Below, in pieces: positions 7,342-16,329 of a stretch of DNA of 56,936 nucleotides. Within the stretch, counting starts at the first letter, position 1; every line of letters starts with the position of its first letter. Source of the stretch: Clostridia bacterium (GTDB lineage Bacteria > Bacillota > Clostridia > UMGS1810); the NCBI GenBank assembly GCA_017397885.1, contig JAFQHQ010000117.1, positions 1 through 56,936 of the forward strand, read 5' to 3'. Below the pieces are notes generated by a model. The model was not told the origin of the DNA and did no database searches. It saw nothing but the letters and a program-made list of their open reading frames with translations. A program made the translations under genes and the position numbers.

Positions 7342-8489
7342 GTATAATTAAAAAAATATGTATATGGTTATACATGCTTACGAAAAAGCTGTTTCATCGC
7401 TGGAGTTTTCTTGTTCTACTTGCACTTATTCCGGTGATTATTCCGCTTTTGGGTGGTGTTTTGTCTGATGAGGGCGGAATTGTAAAAATTGCTCTTTGTG
7501 CAGAATCCGATTCGGATGAGGTTGCTCATTCGGTTATCAATACGCTCATATCTGAAGATTCGGTTATCAAATATGAGATTTTTGATAACCGTGAGGAAGC
7601 GGTGCGGGCAGTTGAACAGCAAAAATGTGATGCTGCATGGATTTTTGATGCAAAGTTTAAAGAGAGAATGAATGCTTATGTTGACAAAGAAAGCATAAAA
7701 CCTTTTATGCAGATTGTTGAACGTGAAGACACCATTTCTCTTATGCTTGCAAGAGAAAAACTTTTTGGCAGTCTCTATACAAACATTTCCTACAAAATTT
7801 TTGACAATTTTGTGAGTAATGAACTTTTGCCCGATAAAAATCTGAGCGATGAAACCATAAAAAAATATTTTGATGCGGAAAAACAGAATGTAAATCTTAT
7901 TGAAATAAAGATGATCGGTTCGGATAAGGTTTTGAATATTTCTGACTCCAACTATCTGAAAACTCCGCTTCGGGGACTTTTGTCACTTCTTATTATGCTT
8001 TGCGGATTTGCGGCAGCAGGGTTTTTTATGAAGGAACGTCTGGACGGAATGTATGACTGGCTCAGTCCGAAATCAAAAATCATACCTGCTTTCGGGTCGT
8101 GCTTTGCAGCAGTTTTTGTATCAGCACTTGTGGTTTTTGCGTCGCTTTATGCCGGGGGACTGAATGTTGATTTTGTTACAGAGTTTTGTTCAATGCTCGT
8201 ATACATTTTTGCGACAACATCCTTTTGTGTTTTTCTCACGGCGTGTTTCAGAAGTTTTGTCAAATTCGGACCCTTCATACCGTTTTTGATGATTATAATG
8301 CTGGTTCTGTGCCCCATATTTTTCTCGTTCCGCTTTTTGCACGGAATACAGCTTCTCATTCCGGCATATTATTATCTGATGTCGGTATATAGTTTTGAAT
8401 ATGTGTGGTATATGGCGATATATTCGGTTGTAACAATGATTGTTTCTTATGCATTGTACACTCTTCGTAGCCTTAGTGGTAAATGTTGA
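7338..8489 (+). CDS. ABC-2 type permease, second subunit
   Basis: A 383-residue paralogue in layout of the preceding gene: an N-terminal span (about 22-42), an extracytoplasmic domain of about 160 residues, then a block of about six hydrophobic segments from residue 205 on. The loop contains the same DNREEAVRAVEQQKCDAAWI-like pattern, supporting a common family. Its start overlaps the previous stop by 4 nt (ATGA). It is the last gene of the exporter operon, which ends at the shared bidirectional hairpin at 8574-8626. Confidence 0.85.
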   Translation: MSIIKKICIWLYMLTKKLFHRWSFLVLLALIPVIIPLLGGVLSDEGGIVKIALCAESDSDEVAHSVINTLISEDSVIKYEIFDNREEAVRAVEQQKCDAAWIFDAKFKERMNAYVDKESIKPFMQIVEREDTISLMLAREKLFGSLYTNISYKIFDNFVSNELLPDKNLSDETIKKYFDAEKQNVNLIEIKMIGSDKVLNISDSNYLKTPLRGLLSLLIMLCGFAAAGFFMKERLDGMYDWLSPKSKIIPAFGSCFAAVFVSALVVFASLYAGGLNVDFVTEFCSMLVYIFATTSFCVFLTACFRSFVKFGPFIPFLMIIMLVLCPIFFSFRFLHGIQLLIPAYYYLMSVYSFEYVWYMAIYSVVTMIVSYALYTLRSLSGKC

Positions 8490-8573
8490 CGACAATTTTG
8501 AAATATAAATTTGGCTTGGCAGTCTGTTGCGTTTGGCATCGGGCGAAGAGTTGCTTATCGCAAAATAATTTAT

Positions 8574-8626
8574 AAAAAAACCATCCCTCCGGAGAATTAT
8601 GTGAAATCTCGGAGAGATGGTTTTTT
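8574..8626. terminator. Bidirectional terminator between the ABC operon and glmM
   Basis: AAACCATCCCTCCGGAG (8578-8594) pairs with CTCGGAGAGATGGTTT (8608-8623), flanked by an A7 run on the left and a T6 run on the right. It can end transcription from both converging operons. Confidence 0.85.
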
Positions 8627-8641
8627 GAGGTAGTTGGAATT

Positions 8642-9979
8642 TTAGAAATTGTTTTTTTCTATGATATTTGCAACAAGACATGTATAATCTTCGCACAACT
8701 GCTTTGTTTCGGCTTCAACCATAACACGTACAACAGGTTCTGTACCGCTTTTTCGAAGAAGAATTCTTCCGTTGTTGCCAAGCTTGTCGGCAATTGTTTT
8801 TGCCGCTTCCTGAACTTCGGGGTTGTTTATGGCGGCATCCTTGTCTTTTACCTTGATATTTCTTGTTAATTGCGGATAGATTTCAAAATCTTCGCACAAA
8901 GCCGATGCCTGACGTTTACTTTCGATGAGAACTTCCATAATTTTTATGGCAGTAATCAGTCCGTCACCGGTGGAAGCAAATTTTGAAAAAATGATGTGCC
9001 CCGATTCTTCTCCGCCGAGGCAGTATCCGCCTTCGGTCATAGCTTCATAAACAAAACGGTCACCAACGTCGGTTTTTACATAATTTATGCCCGATTTTTC
9101 AAGTGCCTTGAACAGTCCCAGGTTTGACATAACAGTTGCCGCAACGGTGTTTTTTTCGAGGCTGTCATTCTTTTTCAGGTGTTTGGCACAAAAATACATG
9201 ATGTGATCTCCGGTGAGAATGTTCCCTTTTTCATCAACGGCAAGGCAACGGTCTGCATCGCCGTCAAAGGCAAACCCGATATCAAGTTTTTTATCCTTTA
9301 CAAGGTTGCAGAGGTTATCTATGTGTGTTGAACCGCAATCAAGATTTATGTTGAGACCGTCGGGTGTATTGCCGATTACATATGTGTCTGCACCGAGTGT
9401 GTCGAAAATGTTTTTGGCAAGCATCCATGTGCTTCCGTTTGAAGCATCAAGTCCGATTTTAATGTTTTTGTACGAATGTTTTGCAAGAGATATGATGTAT
9501 CCGGTATAGCGGTTTCTGCCTGCCACATAGTCAACACTTCTTCCGATATTCTCACCCACTGCGAGGGGGGCTTCGGGAAGCAGACCGTCAATATATTTTT
9601 CAATATCGTCGGTTATGGCTTCCGACATTTTTTCGCCCTTTGAATTTATAAGCTTTATTCCGTTGTCGAAATATGGATTGTGGCTTGCGGAAATCATGAT
9701 ACCGCAGTCAAAGTCTTCGGTTCTTACAACATATGCCACCGATGGGGTTGTGGTTACGTGTAAAAGATATGCATCGGCTCCGCTGGCCGTGAGCCCTGCG
9801 GCAAGGGCATATTCAAACATGTAACTGGAGCGGCGTGTGTCTTTGCCGATTACAATTTTGCATTTGTGCTCTTTTCCGTAATACCAGCCCAAATATCTTC
9901 CGATTTTAAACGCATGGTCAACGGTGAGGCTTTTATTTGCTTCACCTCTGAAACCGTCTGTTCCGAAATATTTACCCAT
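8642..9979 (-). CDS. glmM: Phosphoglucosamine mutase
   Basis: A 445-residue member of the alpha-D-phosphohexomutase family. GlmM interconverts glucosamine-6-phosphate and glucosamine-1-phosphate on the route to UDP-GlcNAc for peptidoglycan and the polysaccharides made downstream in this window. Visible landmarks are the N-terminal FGTDGFRG (5-12), the phosphoserine loop ISASHNP with S99, the Mg-binding loop DGDADR (239-244), the sugar-binding GGEESGH and the phosphate-binding RKSGTEPVVRV near the C-terminus. Its length is right for the family. AAGGAG lies 9 nt upstream of the ATG. It is second in an operon, 22 bp after the hexapeptide-repeat gene. Confidence 0.95.
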   Translation of the reverse strand: MGKYFGTDGFRGEANKSLTVDHAFKIGRYLGWYYGKEHKCKIVIGKDTRRSSYMFEYALAAGLTASGADAYLLHVTTTPSVAYVVRTEDFDCGIMISASHNPYFDNGIKLINSKGEKMSEAITDDIEKYIDGLLPEAPLAVGENIGRSVDYVAGRNRYTGYIISLAKHSYKNIKIGLDASNGSTWMLAKNIFDTLGADTYVIGNTPDGLNINLDCGSTHIDNLCNLVKDKKLDIGFAFDGDADRCLAVDEKGNILTGDHIMYFCAKHLKKNDSLEKNTVAATVMSNLGLFKALEKSGINYVKTDVGDRFVYEAMTEGGYCLGGEESGHIIFSKFASTGDGLITAIKIMEVLIESKRQASALCEDFEIYPQLTRNIKVKDKDAAINNPEVQEAAKTIADKLGNNGRILLRKSGTEPVVRVMVEAETKQLCEDYTCLVANIIEKNNF

Positions 9980-10001
9980 AATATATTCTCCTTAAAAATT
10001 A

Positions 10002-10658
10002 CTATTCTTTAATAACAATATTATCTTCCGATTTGAAAATAGAGTTTTCCTTTACAAATCCGCGGACTCTTGAAAGGGGATACACAGTGGAATTTTTGCC
10101 GATGACCGTTCCCGGGCAGAGAACACTGTTGCATCCGACTTCAACATTGTCGCCAATCATTGCACCAAATTTTTTGAGACCCGTCTCAATTTTTTCGGTT
10201 CCTTTTTTCACTGTTACAAGGGTTTTGTCGCTTTTTACATTCGATGTGACGGCACCTGCACCAAGGTGGGATTTATATCCCAAAACAGAATCGCCAACAT
10301 AGTTGAAATGGGGGATTTGAACGTTGTCAAAGATAATGCTGTTTTTCATCTCGGTTGAATTGCCGACAACACAGTTGTTACCCACAAGTGCACTGCCGCG
10401 AATAAATGCACAATGACGAATTTCACTGTTTTCGCCTATTATACACGGAGCTCCGATGTGCGCAGAGGGAGCCACGGTTGCGCTTTTAGCAATCCACACA
10501 TTTTCGGCAATTTCGTCATATTTTTCTTTTGGCAAACACTTTCCGAGAGAAATAATTATTTCTTTTATGCCCGAAAGTGCTTCCCAGGGATATTCAAATT
10601 TTTCAAGATAATCTTTTGCAATGGTGTGATTAAGGTCATATAAATCACAAATTTTCAT
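10002..10658 (-). CDS. Left-handed beta-helix (hexapeptide repeat) protein, GlmU C-domain-like
   Basis: A 218-residue protein starting at ATG 10658, which is preceded by AGAGG at 8 nt; a longer frame to 10718 lacks a site. From residue ~60 on it consists of hexapeptide repeats of the [LIV]-G-x4 type (IGAPCIIGENSEI, VGNNCVVGNSTEM, IGDNVEVGCNSVL), and it resembles the C-terminal acyltransferase half of GlmU and related UDP-GlcNAc pyrophosphorylase-like proteins. The N-terminal 55 residues are a short alpha-helical region, not a nucleotidyltransferase domain. Its position directly before glmM suggests a role in amino-sugar nucleotide metabolism, for example acetylation of glucosamine-1-phosphate, but the reaction is not established. 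Confidence 0.78.
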   Translation of the reverse strand: MKICDLYDLNHTIAKDYLEKFEYPWEALSGIKEIIISLGKCLPKEKYDEIAENVWIAKSATVAPSAHIGAPCIIGENSEIRHCAFIRGSALVGNNCVVGNSTEMKNSIIFDNVQIPHFNYVGDSVLGYKSHLGAGAVTSNVKSDKTLVTVKKGTEKIETGLKKFGAMIGDNVEVGCNSVLCPGTVIGKNSTVYPLSRVRGFVKENSIFKSEDNIVIKE

Positions 10659-10708
10659 TCTATCGCCTCTTTTTGGAAAATAGTGCAAAATTTTGGTGTC
10701 ATAGTGCA

Positions 10709-10737
10709 ATGATAACATATTTTGGAACAGATTGCAA
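10709..10737 (-). promoter_or_regulatory. Promoter of the hexapeptide protein-glmM operon
   Basis: Reading leftward: TTGCAA (10732-10737), a 17-bp spacer, and TATCAT (10709-10714). Two copies of ATAGTGCAA on the plus strand, 20 bp apart just downstream of and overlapping the -10 region (about 10680-10710), could be an operator, but this is only a pattern. Confidence 0.6.
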
Positions 10738-11015
10738 TAGGTAAATGCATTATTTTATTGTTTAAATTATTGCATTATATATTTTATATTTTATCTCTTG
10801 TCGGGAGAGAGTATTCGAAAAAACAAAAATTTTAAAAATCTTTTTATAAAACTTTTGTTTTCAGTTTCGCATGGCGGAGAACAAAATCCGGATTTAAAAA
10901 ATCAGCAAAAACTTTTGACTTTTGCTGCTCGAATTTTTGATGACAGTATTCAGAATTTTTATGATTAACAGAGCCTCCGAGGATTCACGCTCCCCGGAGG
11001 CTTTGCTGTTTATGA
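10738..11015. other. AT-rich intergenic region with two hairpins
   Basis: No gene is seen. CAGCAAAA / TTTTGCTG (10903-10910 with 10920-10927) is a perfect 8-bp hairpin. GCCTCCG / CGGAGGC (10973-10979 with 10995-11001), extended by AACAG/CTGTT, is a GC-rich stem just past the end of the MFS gene. The latter is a plausible but T-poor leftward terminator for that gene. Confidence 0.5.
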
Positions 11016-12245
11016 TTATATTCGGGATTTTTTTCTCAATCTCATAAATACAGGAATTGATGCAAGGGGGAAAAGCATTGCCAAAAGCATTCCTATTTTC
11101 ATGCCAAGCTGTTCGGGCGCAATTCCAAGGTTTGCCGCAAAGCTTATGACAGAAGGCATTTCCATGGCAAAGTCCGTTACAAGTCCCACGAGCTGTGGGG
11201 CAACCGATGCGCCAAAATCTCCTCCTGCTGCCATGAAGGCATAGATGAACACTCCTGCCGTGGGAAATCGTTCCGATGCCACAATGAGGCTTCCGGGCCA
11301 TAGCATTGATGTGCAAAAACCGGTGAAAGCACAAGCGATAAGACCAACAACTGCAATGTTTGAAATTACCGAAACAAAGTAGCAGAGGCTTGCACCGATT
11401 GCGCCCAAAAGCAAAACTTTGCAGATGTTTTTGCCGTATTTGGCATAGAGACTTCTTCCGAGACCAAGCATAACTGCAAAGAGAGCAACACCAAAGATAT
11501 CACCCCATACTTTTGGAATGCCAAGTGCTTTTTCAAGATAGCTTGAGCTCCACTGAGCCATGGTGCATTCGGCGGCGCCTCCGAAAAAAATTGCGGCAAC
11601 GCACAACCACACTCCACCTTTTTTGAGAAATTCCAAAACACCCGATGCCTTTTCGGGAGTATCCATTTTGGGTATTTTTGCTCCGGTGAAAAGTATGGTG
11701 GAACAAAGCGGTATGAGCATGAATATGAGCGTGAGCCACTGCCAATATTTTGCGCCGACAAAGAGAATGAACAATGTGCAGATTGCAATTACAAAAACAA
11801 CGCCCCATGCATAAAATGAGTGGAGCTTACTCATTTCTCTTTCGGGGTTTTCGGATGGAATTGCGGCAATAAGCGGACTAATGAGCACTTCGGCAAATCC
11901 GCCCGATGACGAAAAAATAACCGTTCCCACCAAAAGTCCCCAATACACATGCCCCGGGAAAATCCATGGCCATACGGCATAGATAAAAAGCCCCGAAAAT
12001 GTGAGTATGGGCATTAGCTTCACGGCTTTTTCCATGTTGAACTTGTGGGAGAAAAACGAAAATATCAAATCAACAATGAGCTGTGTGAAAAAGTTAATTA
12101 AAATAAGCAGTCCCAAAAGGGAATAGGATATGCCGTATAGCGAACGGAATGTCAAAAACAAAATCGGTGGCAGGTTTGCCACAATTGACATTGAGATGTT
12201 CGCCGCATAGCAGGCATATTTTGCACGGGTGTATTTTGTGTTCAT
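11016..12245 (-). CDS. Major facilitator superfamily transporter
   Basis: A 409-residue protein with about twelve hydrophobic segments and a central charged loop (about 190-205), typical of MFS. The starting ATG at 12245 is preceded by AAAGGGAC; the frame extends further to 12302 without a ribosome site. The pattern, including the FRSLYGISYSLLGLLILINF early segment and the GGFAEVLISPLIAAIP loop, looks like the FucP/sugar-permease-like branch, but the substrate is not predictable. The gene stands alone. The palindromic element at 12295-12519 ends 50 bp before its start and occupies the place where its promoter should be. I see no clear -35/-10 between them. Confidence 0.85.
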   Translation of the reverse strand: MNTKYTRAKYACYAANISMSIVANLPPILFLTFRSLYGISYSLLGLLILINFFTQLIVDLIFSFFSHKFNMEKAVKLMPILTFSGLFIYAVWPWIFPGHVYWGLLVGTVIFSSSGGFAEVLISPLIAAIPSENPEREMSKLHSFYAWGVVFVIAICTLFILFVGAKYWQWLTLIFMLIPLCSTILFTGAKIPKMDTPEKASGVLEFLKKGGVWLCVAAIFFGGAAECTMAQWSSSYLEKALGIPKVWGDIFGVALFAVMLGLGRSLYAKYGKNICKVLLLGAIGASLCYFVSVISNIAVVGLIACAFTGFCTSMLWPGSLIVASERFPTAGVFIYAFMAAGGDFGASVAPQLVGLVTDFAMEMPSVISFAANLGIAPEQLGMKIGMLLAMLFPLASIPVFMRLRKKSRI

Positions 12246-12294
12246 GTTTAAGTCCCTTTCTTTGTTAAATTGGAATTTGTCGAGTAGTTGTATT

Positions 12295-12519
12295 GAAATC
12301 AATTGGAGTAACCTTCTATAATCACGCAGTTCTTTTCAAAGAAATTTCTATAATATCTGTTTCTTTGTCCGACCGCCTTCGACTACGTCACTCAGACGTC
12401 GGCGAAGGCTAAATCCGAATCCTCGCAGCGTAAAATGATGGATTCGGTTTTTCGAAGTCGAAACGGATATTATAGAAAACGAACTGCTACAATTATATAA
12501 AGTTCCTCCAATTGATTTC
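12295..12519. repeat. 225-bp palindromic MITE-like element
   Basis: The ends are long imperfect inverted repeats. GAAATCAATTGGAGTAAC (12295-12312) mirrors GTTCCTCCAATTGATTTC (12502-12519). GCAGTTC (12326-12332) mirrors GAACTGC (12481-12487). The 19-nt arms at 12345-12363 and 12460-12478 (TTTCTATAATATC...) also pair. The centre holds two more hairpins, GCCTTCG...CGAAGGC and CCGAATCC...GGATTCGG. It carries no gene and appears once in the window. It has the form of a non-autonomous transposable element or a large structured repeat. Confidence 0.75.
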
Positions 12520-12523
12520 GCAA

Positions 12524-12823
12524 ATTTGTGCCTCACTAAAATGTTTGAAGGTGGCACAAACTCGGCAAAATCGACCACGGGGCATTTTCAGAAACCAGTC
12601 ATACGAACGGTTTCGAAAATTTGATGTCACGCCGAAAATTTTGGCGTAAATCAGTTTCCTTAAATAGCCAAAATTAGCGAGCACGCATCTGGTTGATGCG
12701 GTGCGGAGCGGTTCGTGTGGGACATTAAATTTTCGAAATTCGCTTACGAAAGTTCGTATGTGTTTTCGGGAAATGCCCCGTGGTTGATTTTCATTATTAT
12801 TTTTCAACCATCCCGATAAACTC
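12524..12823. repeat. 300-bp palindromic dispersed repeat, copy A
   Basis: It is the reverse complement of 56560-56859, with roughly 15 differences over 300 bp (about 95% identity by eye). Each copy is itself an imperfect palindrome: arms of about 60-70 bp containing CCACGGGGCATTT, CATACGAAC and AAATTTGATGTC flank a ~90-bp centre that is almost identical between copies. One reading frame stays open for about 80 codons in both copies, but most differences change amino acids, so I do not call a gene. It lies between pflB and the MFS gene, 4 bp from the 225-bp element. Confidence 0.88.
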
Positions 12824-12844
12824 AAATTTGAAATACAAACATAT

Positions 12845-12882
12845 AGCCGAAATATACAGTTATCCAACTGCATATTTCGGCT
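12845..12882 (-). terminator. Stem-loop after pflB
   Basis: AGCCGAAATAT (12845-12855) pairs perfectly with ATATTTCGGCT (12872-12882) around a 16-nt loop. It sits 51 bp past the pflB stop. The T-tract on the leftward RNA is weak, so it may act as a 3' stabilising stem as much as a terminator. Confidence 0.6.
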
Positions 12883-12933
12883 AATGTACGATATAAAATT
12901 AAATATATACAGCCTGAAATGACAAAATAAAAG

Positions 12934-15165
12934 TCACACTCTTTCGTGGAATGTTCTCGAAATAACTTCAAGCTGTTGTTCCTTTGAAAGTCTGTGGAAG
13001 TTTACGGCATATCCCGAAACCCTTATGGTGAGCATGGGATATTTGTCGGGGTTTTCATAAGCTTCAATGAGCATTTCACGGTTGAGAACATTTACATTAA
13101 GATGCTGTGCACCTTGAGCAAAGTAACCGTCGAGAATGTTTACAAGGTTCGAAATTCTCGTTTCTTCATTTTTGCCGAGCGCATCGGGAACAATGGAGAA
13201 TGTGTTTGAAACACCGTCCTGGCAAACATCTTTGTAGGGGATTTTTGCAACGGAGTTAAGTGATGCAAGAGCACCGGATTTGTCTCTGCCGTGCATGGGG
13301 TTTGCACCCGGGGCAAGAGGTTCGCCAAGCTTTCTTCCATCGGGTGTTGAACCTGTTTTTTTGCCATACATAACATTGCTTGTTATGGTGAGTGCCGAGA
13401 GGGTGTGTTTTGCATTGCGGTAGAGTTTGTGAGTTTTAAGCTCGGAACTGAATTTTTTCACAATGTCCACAGCCAGAGTGTCAACACGGTCATCGTCATT
13501 GCCATATTTGGGGAAATCGCCCTCGGTTATGTAATCTATCGCAATTCCGTCTTCATTGCGGACGGGTTTTACTTTTGCAAATTTAATTGCCGAAAGGCTG
13601 TCTGCGGCAACAGAGAGACCTGCAATGCCAAATGCCATGAGCTTTTCGGGATCAGTGTCGTGAAGAGCAAGCTGGCTTGCCTCGTAGGCATATTTGTCGT
13701 GCATATAGTGAATGATGTTGTTGGCTTTAACATACATTCCCGCAACATATTCAAGCACTTTTTCATAGTTTGCCCAAACCTTGTCAAAATCCAAAACTTC
13801 GTCGGTAATGGGTTCGATGCCGGGAACAACAAGCTTTTGAGAATTTTCATCCACACCGCCGTTAATTGCATAGAGAAGACTTTTTGCAATGTTGCATCTT
13901 GCACCGAAGAACTGCATCTGTTTGCCCATTCCCATGGCAGACACACAACATGCAATGGCATAGTCATCACCGTAGAGCGGGCGCATTGCGGTGTCACTTT
14001 CATATTGAATGGAGTCGGTTTTGATTGAAATTTCCGCACAGTATTTTTTAAAGTTTTCGGGAAGATTTTCATCCCACAAAACCGTGAGGTTTGGTTCGGG
14101 TGAAGAACCAAGGTTAATGAGAGTGTGCAGATAGCGGAATGAGTTTTTGGTAACAAGGGGTCTGCCGTCGAGGCTGATTCCGCCAACAGATTCGGTTACC
14201 CATGTGGGGTCGCCGCCAAAAAGCTCGTTATATTCGGGGGTTCTCAAATGTCTTATGAGACGAAGCTTTATGATGAGCTGATCAACAAGCTCTTGTGCTT
14301 CATCTTCGGTTATGATGCCTGCTTCAAGGTCGCGCTGAATGTATATGTCAAGAAATGTTGAAGTTCTGCCTATGGAAGTTGCGGCACCGTTGTTTTCTTT
14401 TGTGCCTGCAAGGTAGGCAATGTAGAGAGCCTGAACGGCTTCCTTTGCAGAAACTGCCGGTTTTCTTATGTCAACACCATAGGTATCTGCCATCTGTGCT
14501 ATTTCACCGAGAGCTTTAATTTGCATTGAAATTTCTTCACGCAGTCTTATGGTGCTGTCGGTCATTTCGCCTTCAAGCTTTTTCATGTCCTGTTTTTTGT
14601 CTTCAACGAGGCGGTCAATACCGTAAAGGGCAACTCGTCTGTAGTCACCAATAATTCTTCCTCTGCCGTAGGCATCGGGAAGACCGGTTAAGAGACCTGC
14701 ACTTCTTGCGGCTCTTACCTCGGATGGATATGCATCAAAAACGCCCTGGTTGTGGGTTTTGCGATATTGAGCAAAGTGAGAATGAATGTCGGCATTAAGA
14801 GTGTAGCCGTATTTATCAAGGCATTGCTCTGCCATTCTAAGACCTCCGTAGAGGTTTACCATGCGTTTCAAAGGAGCATCCGTCTGGAGACCGGCAATGA
14901 CTTCGTTGTCTTTGTCGATGTAACCGGGAGCAAAATTGCAAATGCCGGAAACTCTCTCTGTCTCAACGTCTAAAACGCCGCCTTTTTTTCTTTCTTCGGC
15001 AAGAAGTTCAACACATCTGTCCCACACCTTCTGTGTTTTTGCGGTTGGTGATGCGAGGAATGATGAATCTCCCTCATAAAGGGTGTAGTTTTTTTGTATA
15101 AAATCGCGGACATTAATTTCGGTTTCCCATAATCCGCCAACAAAATCTTTTCTTTTGTTCTCCAT
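12934..15165 (-). CDS. pflB: Formate C-acetyltransferase (pyruvate formate-lyase)
   Basis: A 743-residue glycyl-radical enzyme that converts pyruvate and CoA to acetyl-CoA and formate during anaerobic growth. The adjacent catalytic cysteines are C406-C407 in [11 protein letters not shown]. The glycyl-radical loop RVSGYAV has its glycine at 718, 25 residues from the C-terminus, as in characterised PflB. The ATG at 15165 follows AAAGGAG, which lies inside the end of pflA; an upstream extension of the frame to 15315 is only read-through. It is the second gene of a leftward pflA-pflB operon controlled by a ZTP riboswitch. Confidence 0.97.
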   Translation of the reverse strand: MENKRKDFVGGLWETEINVRDFIQKNYTLYEGDSSFLASPTAKTQKVWDRCVELLAEERKKGGVLDVETERVSGICNFAPGYIDKDNEVIAGLQTDAPLKRMVNLYGGLRMAEQCLDKYGYTLNADIHSHFAQYRKTHNQGVFDAYPSEVRAARSAGLLTGLPDAYGRGRIIGDYRRVALYGIDRLVEDKKQDMKKLEGEMTDSTIRLREEISMQIKALGEIAQMADTYGVDIRKPAVSAKEAVQALYIAYLAGTKENNGAATSIGRTSTFLDIYIQRDLEAGIITEDEAQELVDQLIIKLRLIRHLRTPEYNELFGGDPTWVTESVGGISLDGRPLVTKNSFRYLHTLINLGSSPEPNLTVLWDENLPENFKKYCAEISIKTDSIQYESDTAMRPLYGDDYAIACCVSAMGMGKQMQFFGARCNIAKSLLYAINGGVDENSQKLVVPGIEPITDEVLDFDKVWANYEKVLEYVAGMYVKANNIIHYMHDKYAYEASQLALHDTDPEKLMAFGIAGLSVAADSLSAIKFAKVKPVRNEDGIAIDYITEGDFPKYGNDDDRVDTLAVDIVKKFSSELKTHKLYRNAKHTLSALTITSNVMYGKKTGSTPDGRKLGEPLAPGANPMHGRDKSGALASLNSVAKIPYKDVCQDGVSNTFSIVPDALGKNEETRISNLVNILDGYFAQGAQHLNVNVLNREMLIEAYENPDKYPMLTIRVSGYAVNFHRLSKEQQLEVISRTFHERV

Positions 15166-15169
15166 AATG

Positions 15170-15895
15170 TTATCTCCTTTCGTAGTCTTTAAAATGTTTT
15201 TCCCAAAGTTCATCGGTTCTTTTCTTGTCCATTGCAGGGACGTCTGAAAGTTCAATTTCGAGATTAAGCGTCTTGTATTTGTGTTCTCCGAGTTTGTGAT
15301 ATGGCAAAAGCTCAACCGAGTGTGCGTGGGGAATGTGTTTTTTAATGTAGTTTTTCAGGGATTGCATATATTCATCACTGTCGTTTATGCCCGGAATAAC
15401 AACCTGACGAACAACAGTGGGGATTTCAAGTTTAGACAAAACCTTTGTGAATTCTTGTATTTCGGCAATCTCGGCACGGCACATTTTTTTGTAGCCTGCC
15501 TCGTCGGTTGCCTTTACATCATAAAGCACAAGGTCGCAAAGGGAAAGAATTTCTTCGTAGCCTCCAACTCCTGCACCGCAAGTGTCGAGACAGGTGTGAA
15601 TGCCATTTTCTTTGCACTTTTGAAGCATTTCCGTGAGAAACTCTTTTTGCAAAAGGGGCTCGCCGCCCGAAAATGTAACTCCGCCGCCGCTTCGTTCAAA
15701 ATAGGGACGGAAACGAATGATTTTTTTCATCAGGTCCTCCGATGAGATAAGCTCTCCTCCATTTGAATCCCAACTGTCGGGATTGTGGCAAAAAAGACAT
15801 CGTAGCGGACAACCTTTGAAAAATATTACGGTTCTAATTCCGGGACCGTCAACCAGTCCCATGGATTCGACCGACAGTATTCTGCCTTTTTTCAT
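15170..15895 (-). CDS. pflA: Pyruvate formate-lyase activating enzyme
   Basis: A 241-residue radical SAM protein that abstracts a hydrogen from the PflB glycine to activate it. The CX3CX2C cluster motif is C29, C33, C36 ([13 protein letters not shown]), and the glycine-rich SAM site SGGEPLLQ is present further on. The start at ATG 15895 has GGAGG 8 nt upstream; the frame extends back to 15985 through the riboswitch terminator and is not coding there. pflA comes first and its stop lies 4 bp before the pflB start, so the pair is tightly coupled. Expression is expected to respond to ZTP through the leader element. Confidence 0.95.
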   Translation of the reverse strand: MKKGRILSVESMGLVDGPGIRTVIFFKGCPLRCLFCHNPDSWDSNGGELISSEDLMKKIIRFRPYFERSGGGVTFSGGEPLLQKEFLTEMLQKCKENGIHTCLDTCGAGVGGYEEILSLCDLVLYDVKATDEAGYKKMCRAEIAEIQEFTKVLSKLEIPTVVRQVVIPGINDSDEYMQSLKNYIKKHIPHAHSVELLPYHKLGEHKYKTLNLEIELSDVPAMDKKRTDELWEKHFKDYERR

Positions 15896-15941
15896 GATAA
15901 CCTCCGTAAATATTTCGGGGGCAATTGCGATGACATGAGTC

Positions 15942-15981
15942 AAAAAAACGGCCACCCGGACAAGTTTCGCCCAGACGGTCG
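15942..15981 (-). terminator. Riboswitch-linked intrinsic terminator before pflA
   Basis: On the leftward RNA, CGACCGUCUGG (15971-15981) can pair with CCGGGUGGCCG (about 15949-15959): ten of eleven pairs with several G-U, then U7 (15942-15948). The 5' arm is the conserved 3' end of the ZTP aptamer, so ligand binding and terminator formation are mutually exclusive. This is the expected ON-switch architecture. Confidence 0.75.
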
Positions 15982-16035
15982 GCACATTATAGTCATACTC
16001 CCATGCGGTACTCCGCTTCCGTCAGTCATATGACT
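15969..16035 (-). promoter_or_regulatory. ZTP riboswitch (pfl motif) upstream of pflA-pflB
   Basis: Reading leftward from 16035: P1 arm AGUCAUA, the conserved GACUGACGGAAG, hairpin GCGG-AGUA-CCGC (16016 to 16005), GGGAG, closing arm UAUGACU (15997 to 15991), and the hallmark CCGUCUGGGC (15978 to 15969). This matches the ZTP/pfl-motif consensus. That class senses ZTP/ZMP, signalling shortage of 10-formyl-tetrahydrofolate, and commonly controls one-carbon genes including formate-producing Pfl. It lies between a strong promoter and the overlapping terminator. Confidence 0.9.
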
Positions 16036-16040
16036 TCTAT

Positions 16041-16069
16041 AGTATATCTTGTTTTTAAAGATTTGTCAA
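16041..16069 (-). promoter_or_regulatory. Promoter of the pflA-pflB operon
   Basis: Leftward TTGACA (16064-16069), a 17-bp spacer, and TATACT (16041-16046). Transcription would begin at about 16034, at the P1 arm of the riboswitch. The remaining AT-rich stretch 16070-16265 between the divergent promoters shows no gene. Confidence 0.85.
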
Positions 16070-16265
16070 TATGTTTTTTGGAAAATTTTTATTATTTATC
16101 ACAATATATTGTGGTTTGGATAAAAAATAGTCACAATATATGCGAAAATAGGCGGTTTGAAGCGCTTTGCTTTTCAAATGTAGAAAATTAACAAAAAAAG
16201 CACTCGTATTTTGGTGAATTGATACAATGGAATATGAAGTTATTTTTACATACATAATTATACAG

Positions 16266-16294
16266 TTGATTGGCGTTTTTTTTTATGATATAAT
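16266..16294 (+). promoter_or_regulatory. Promoter of the SLH-domain protein gene
   Basis: TTGATT (16266-16271), a 17-bp spacer, and TATAAT (16289-16294), 35 bp before the start codon. AGGAGG at about 16317-16322 is the ribosome binding site. Confidence 0.75.
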
Positions 16295-16329
16295 TGTCAA
16301 TATTAAAAATGATGTGAGGAGGACGTAGT

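Noticed and set aside
8190-8696. 168-codon minus-strand frame at the end of the ABC operon
   Set aside because: It overlaps the second permease, the bidirectional terminator and the end of glmM; His/Lys/Tyr-rich with no motif.
10894-11334. 146-codon minus-strand frame overlapping the MFS gene end
   Set aside because: It is an alternative frame of the MFS gene continuing into the intergenic hairpins, Cys/His-rich and without a start signal.
12493-12873. 126-codon protein-coding gene across the 300-bp repeat
   Set aside because: The frame is the translation of a palindromic repeat; differences between the two copies are mostly amino-acid-changing, and no ribosome site fits.
13405-14186. Long antisense open frames over pflB (207 and 205 codons)
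   Set aside because: They lie fully inside the strongly conserved pflB, have no ribosome sites, and encode Cys/Phe- or Ser/Thr-rich low-complexity sequence. They are shadows of pflB codon bias.
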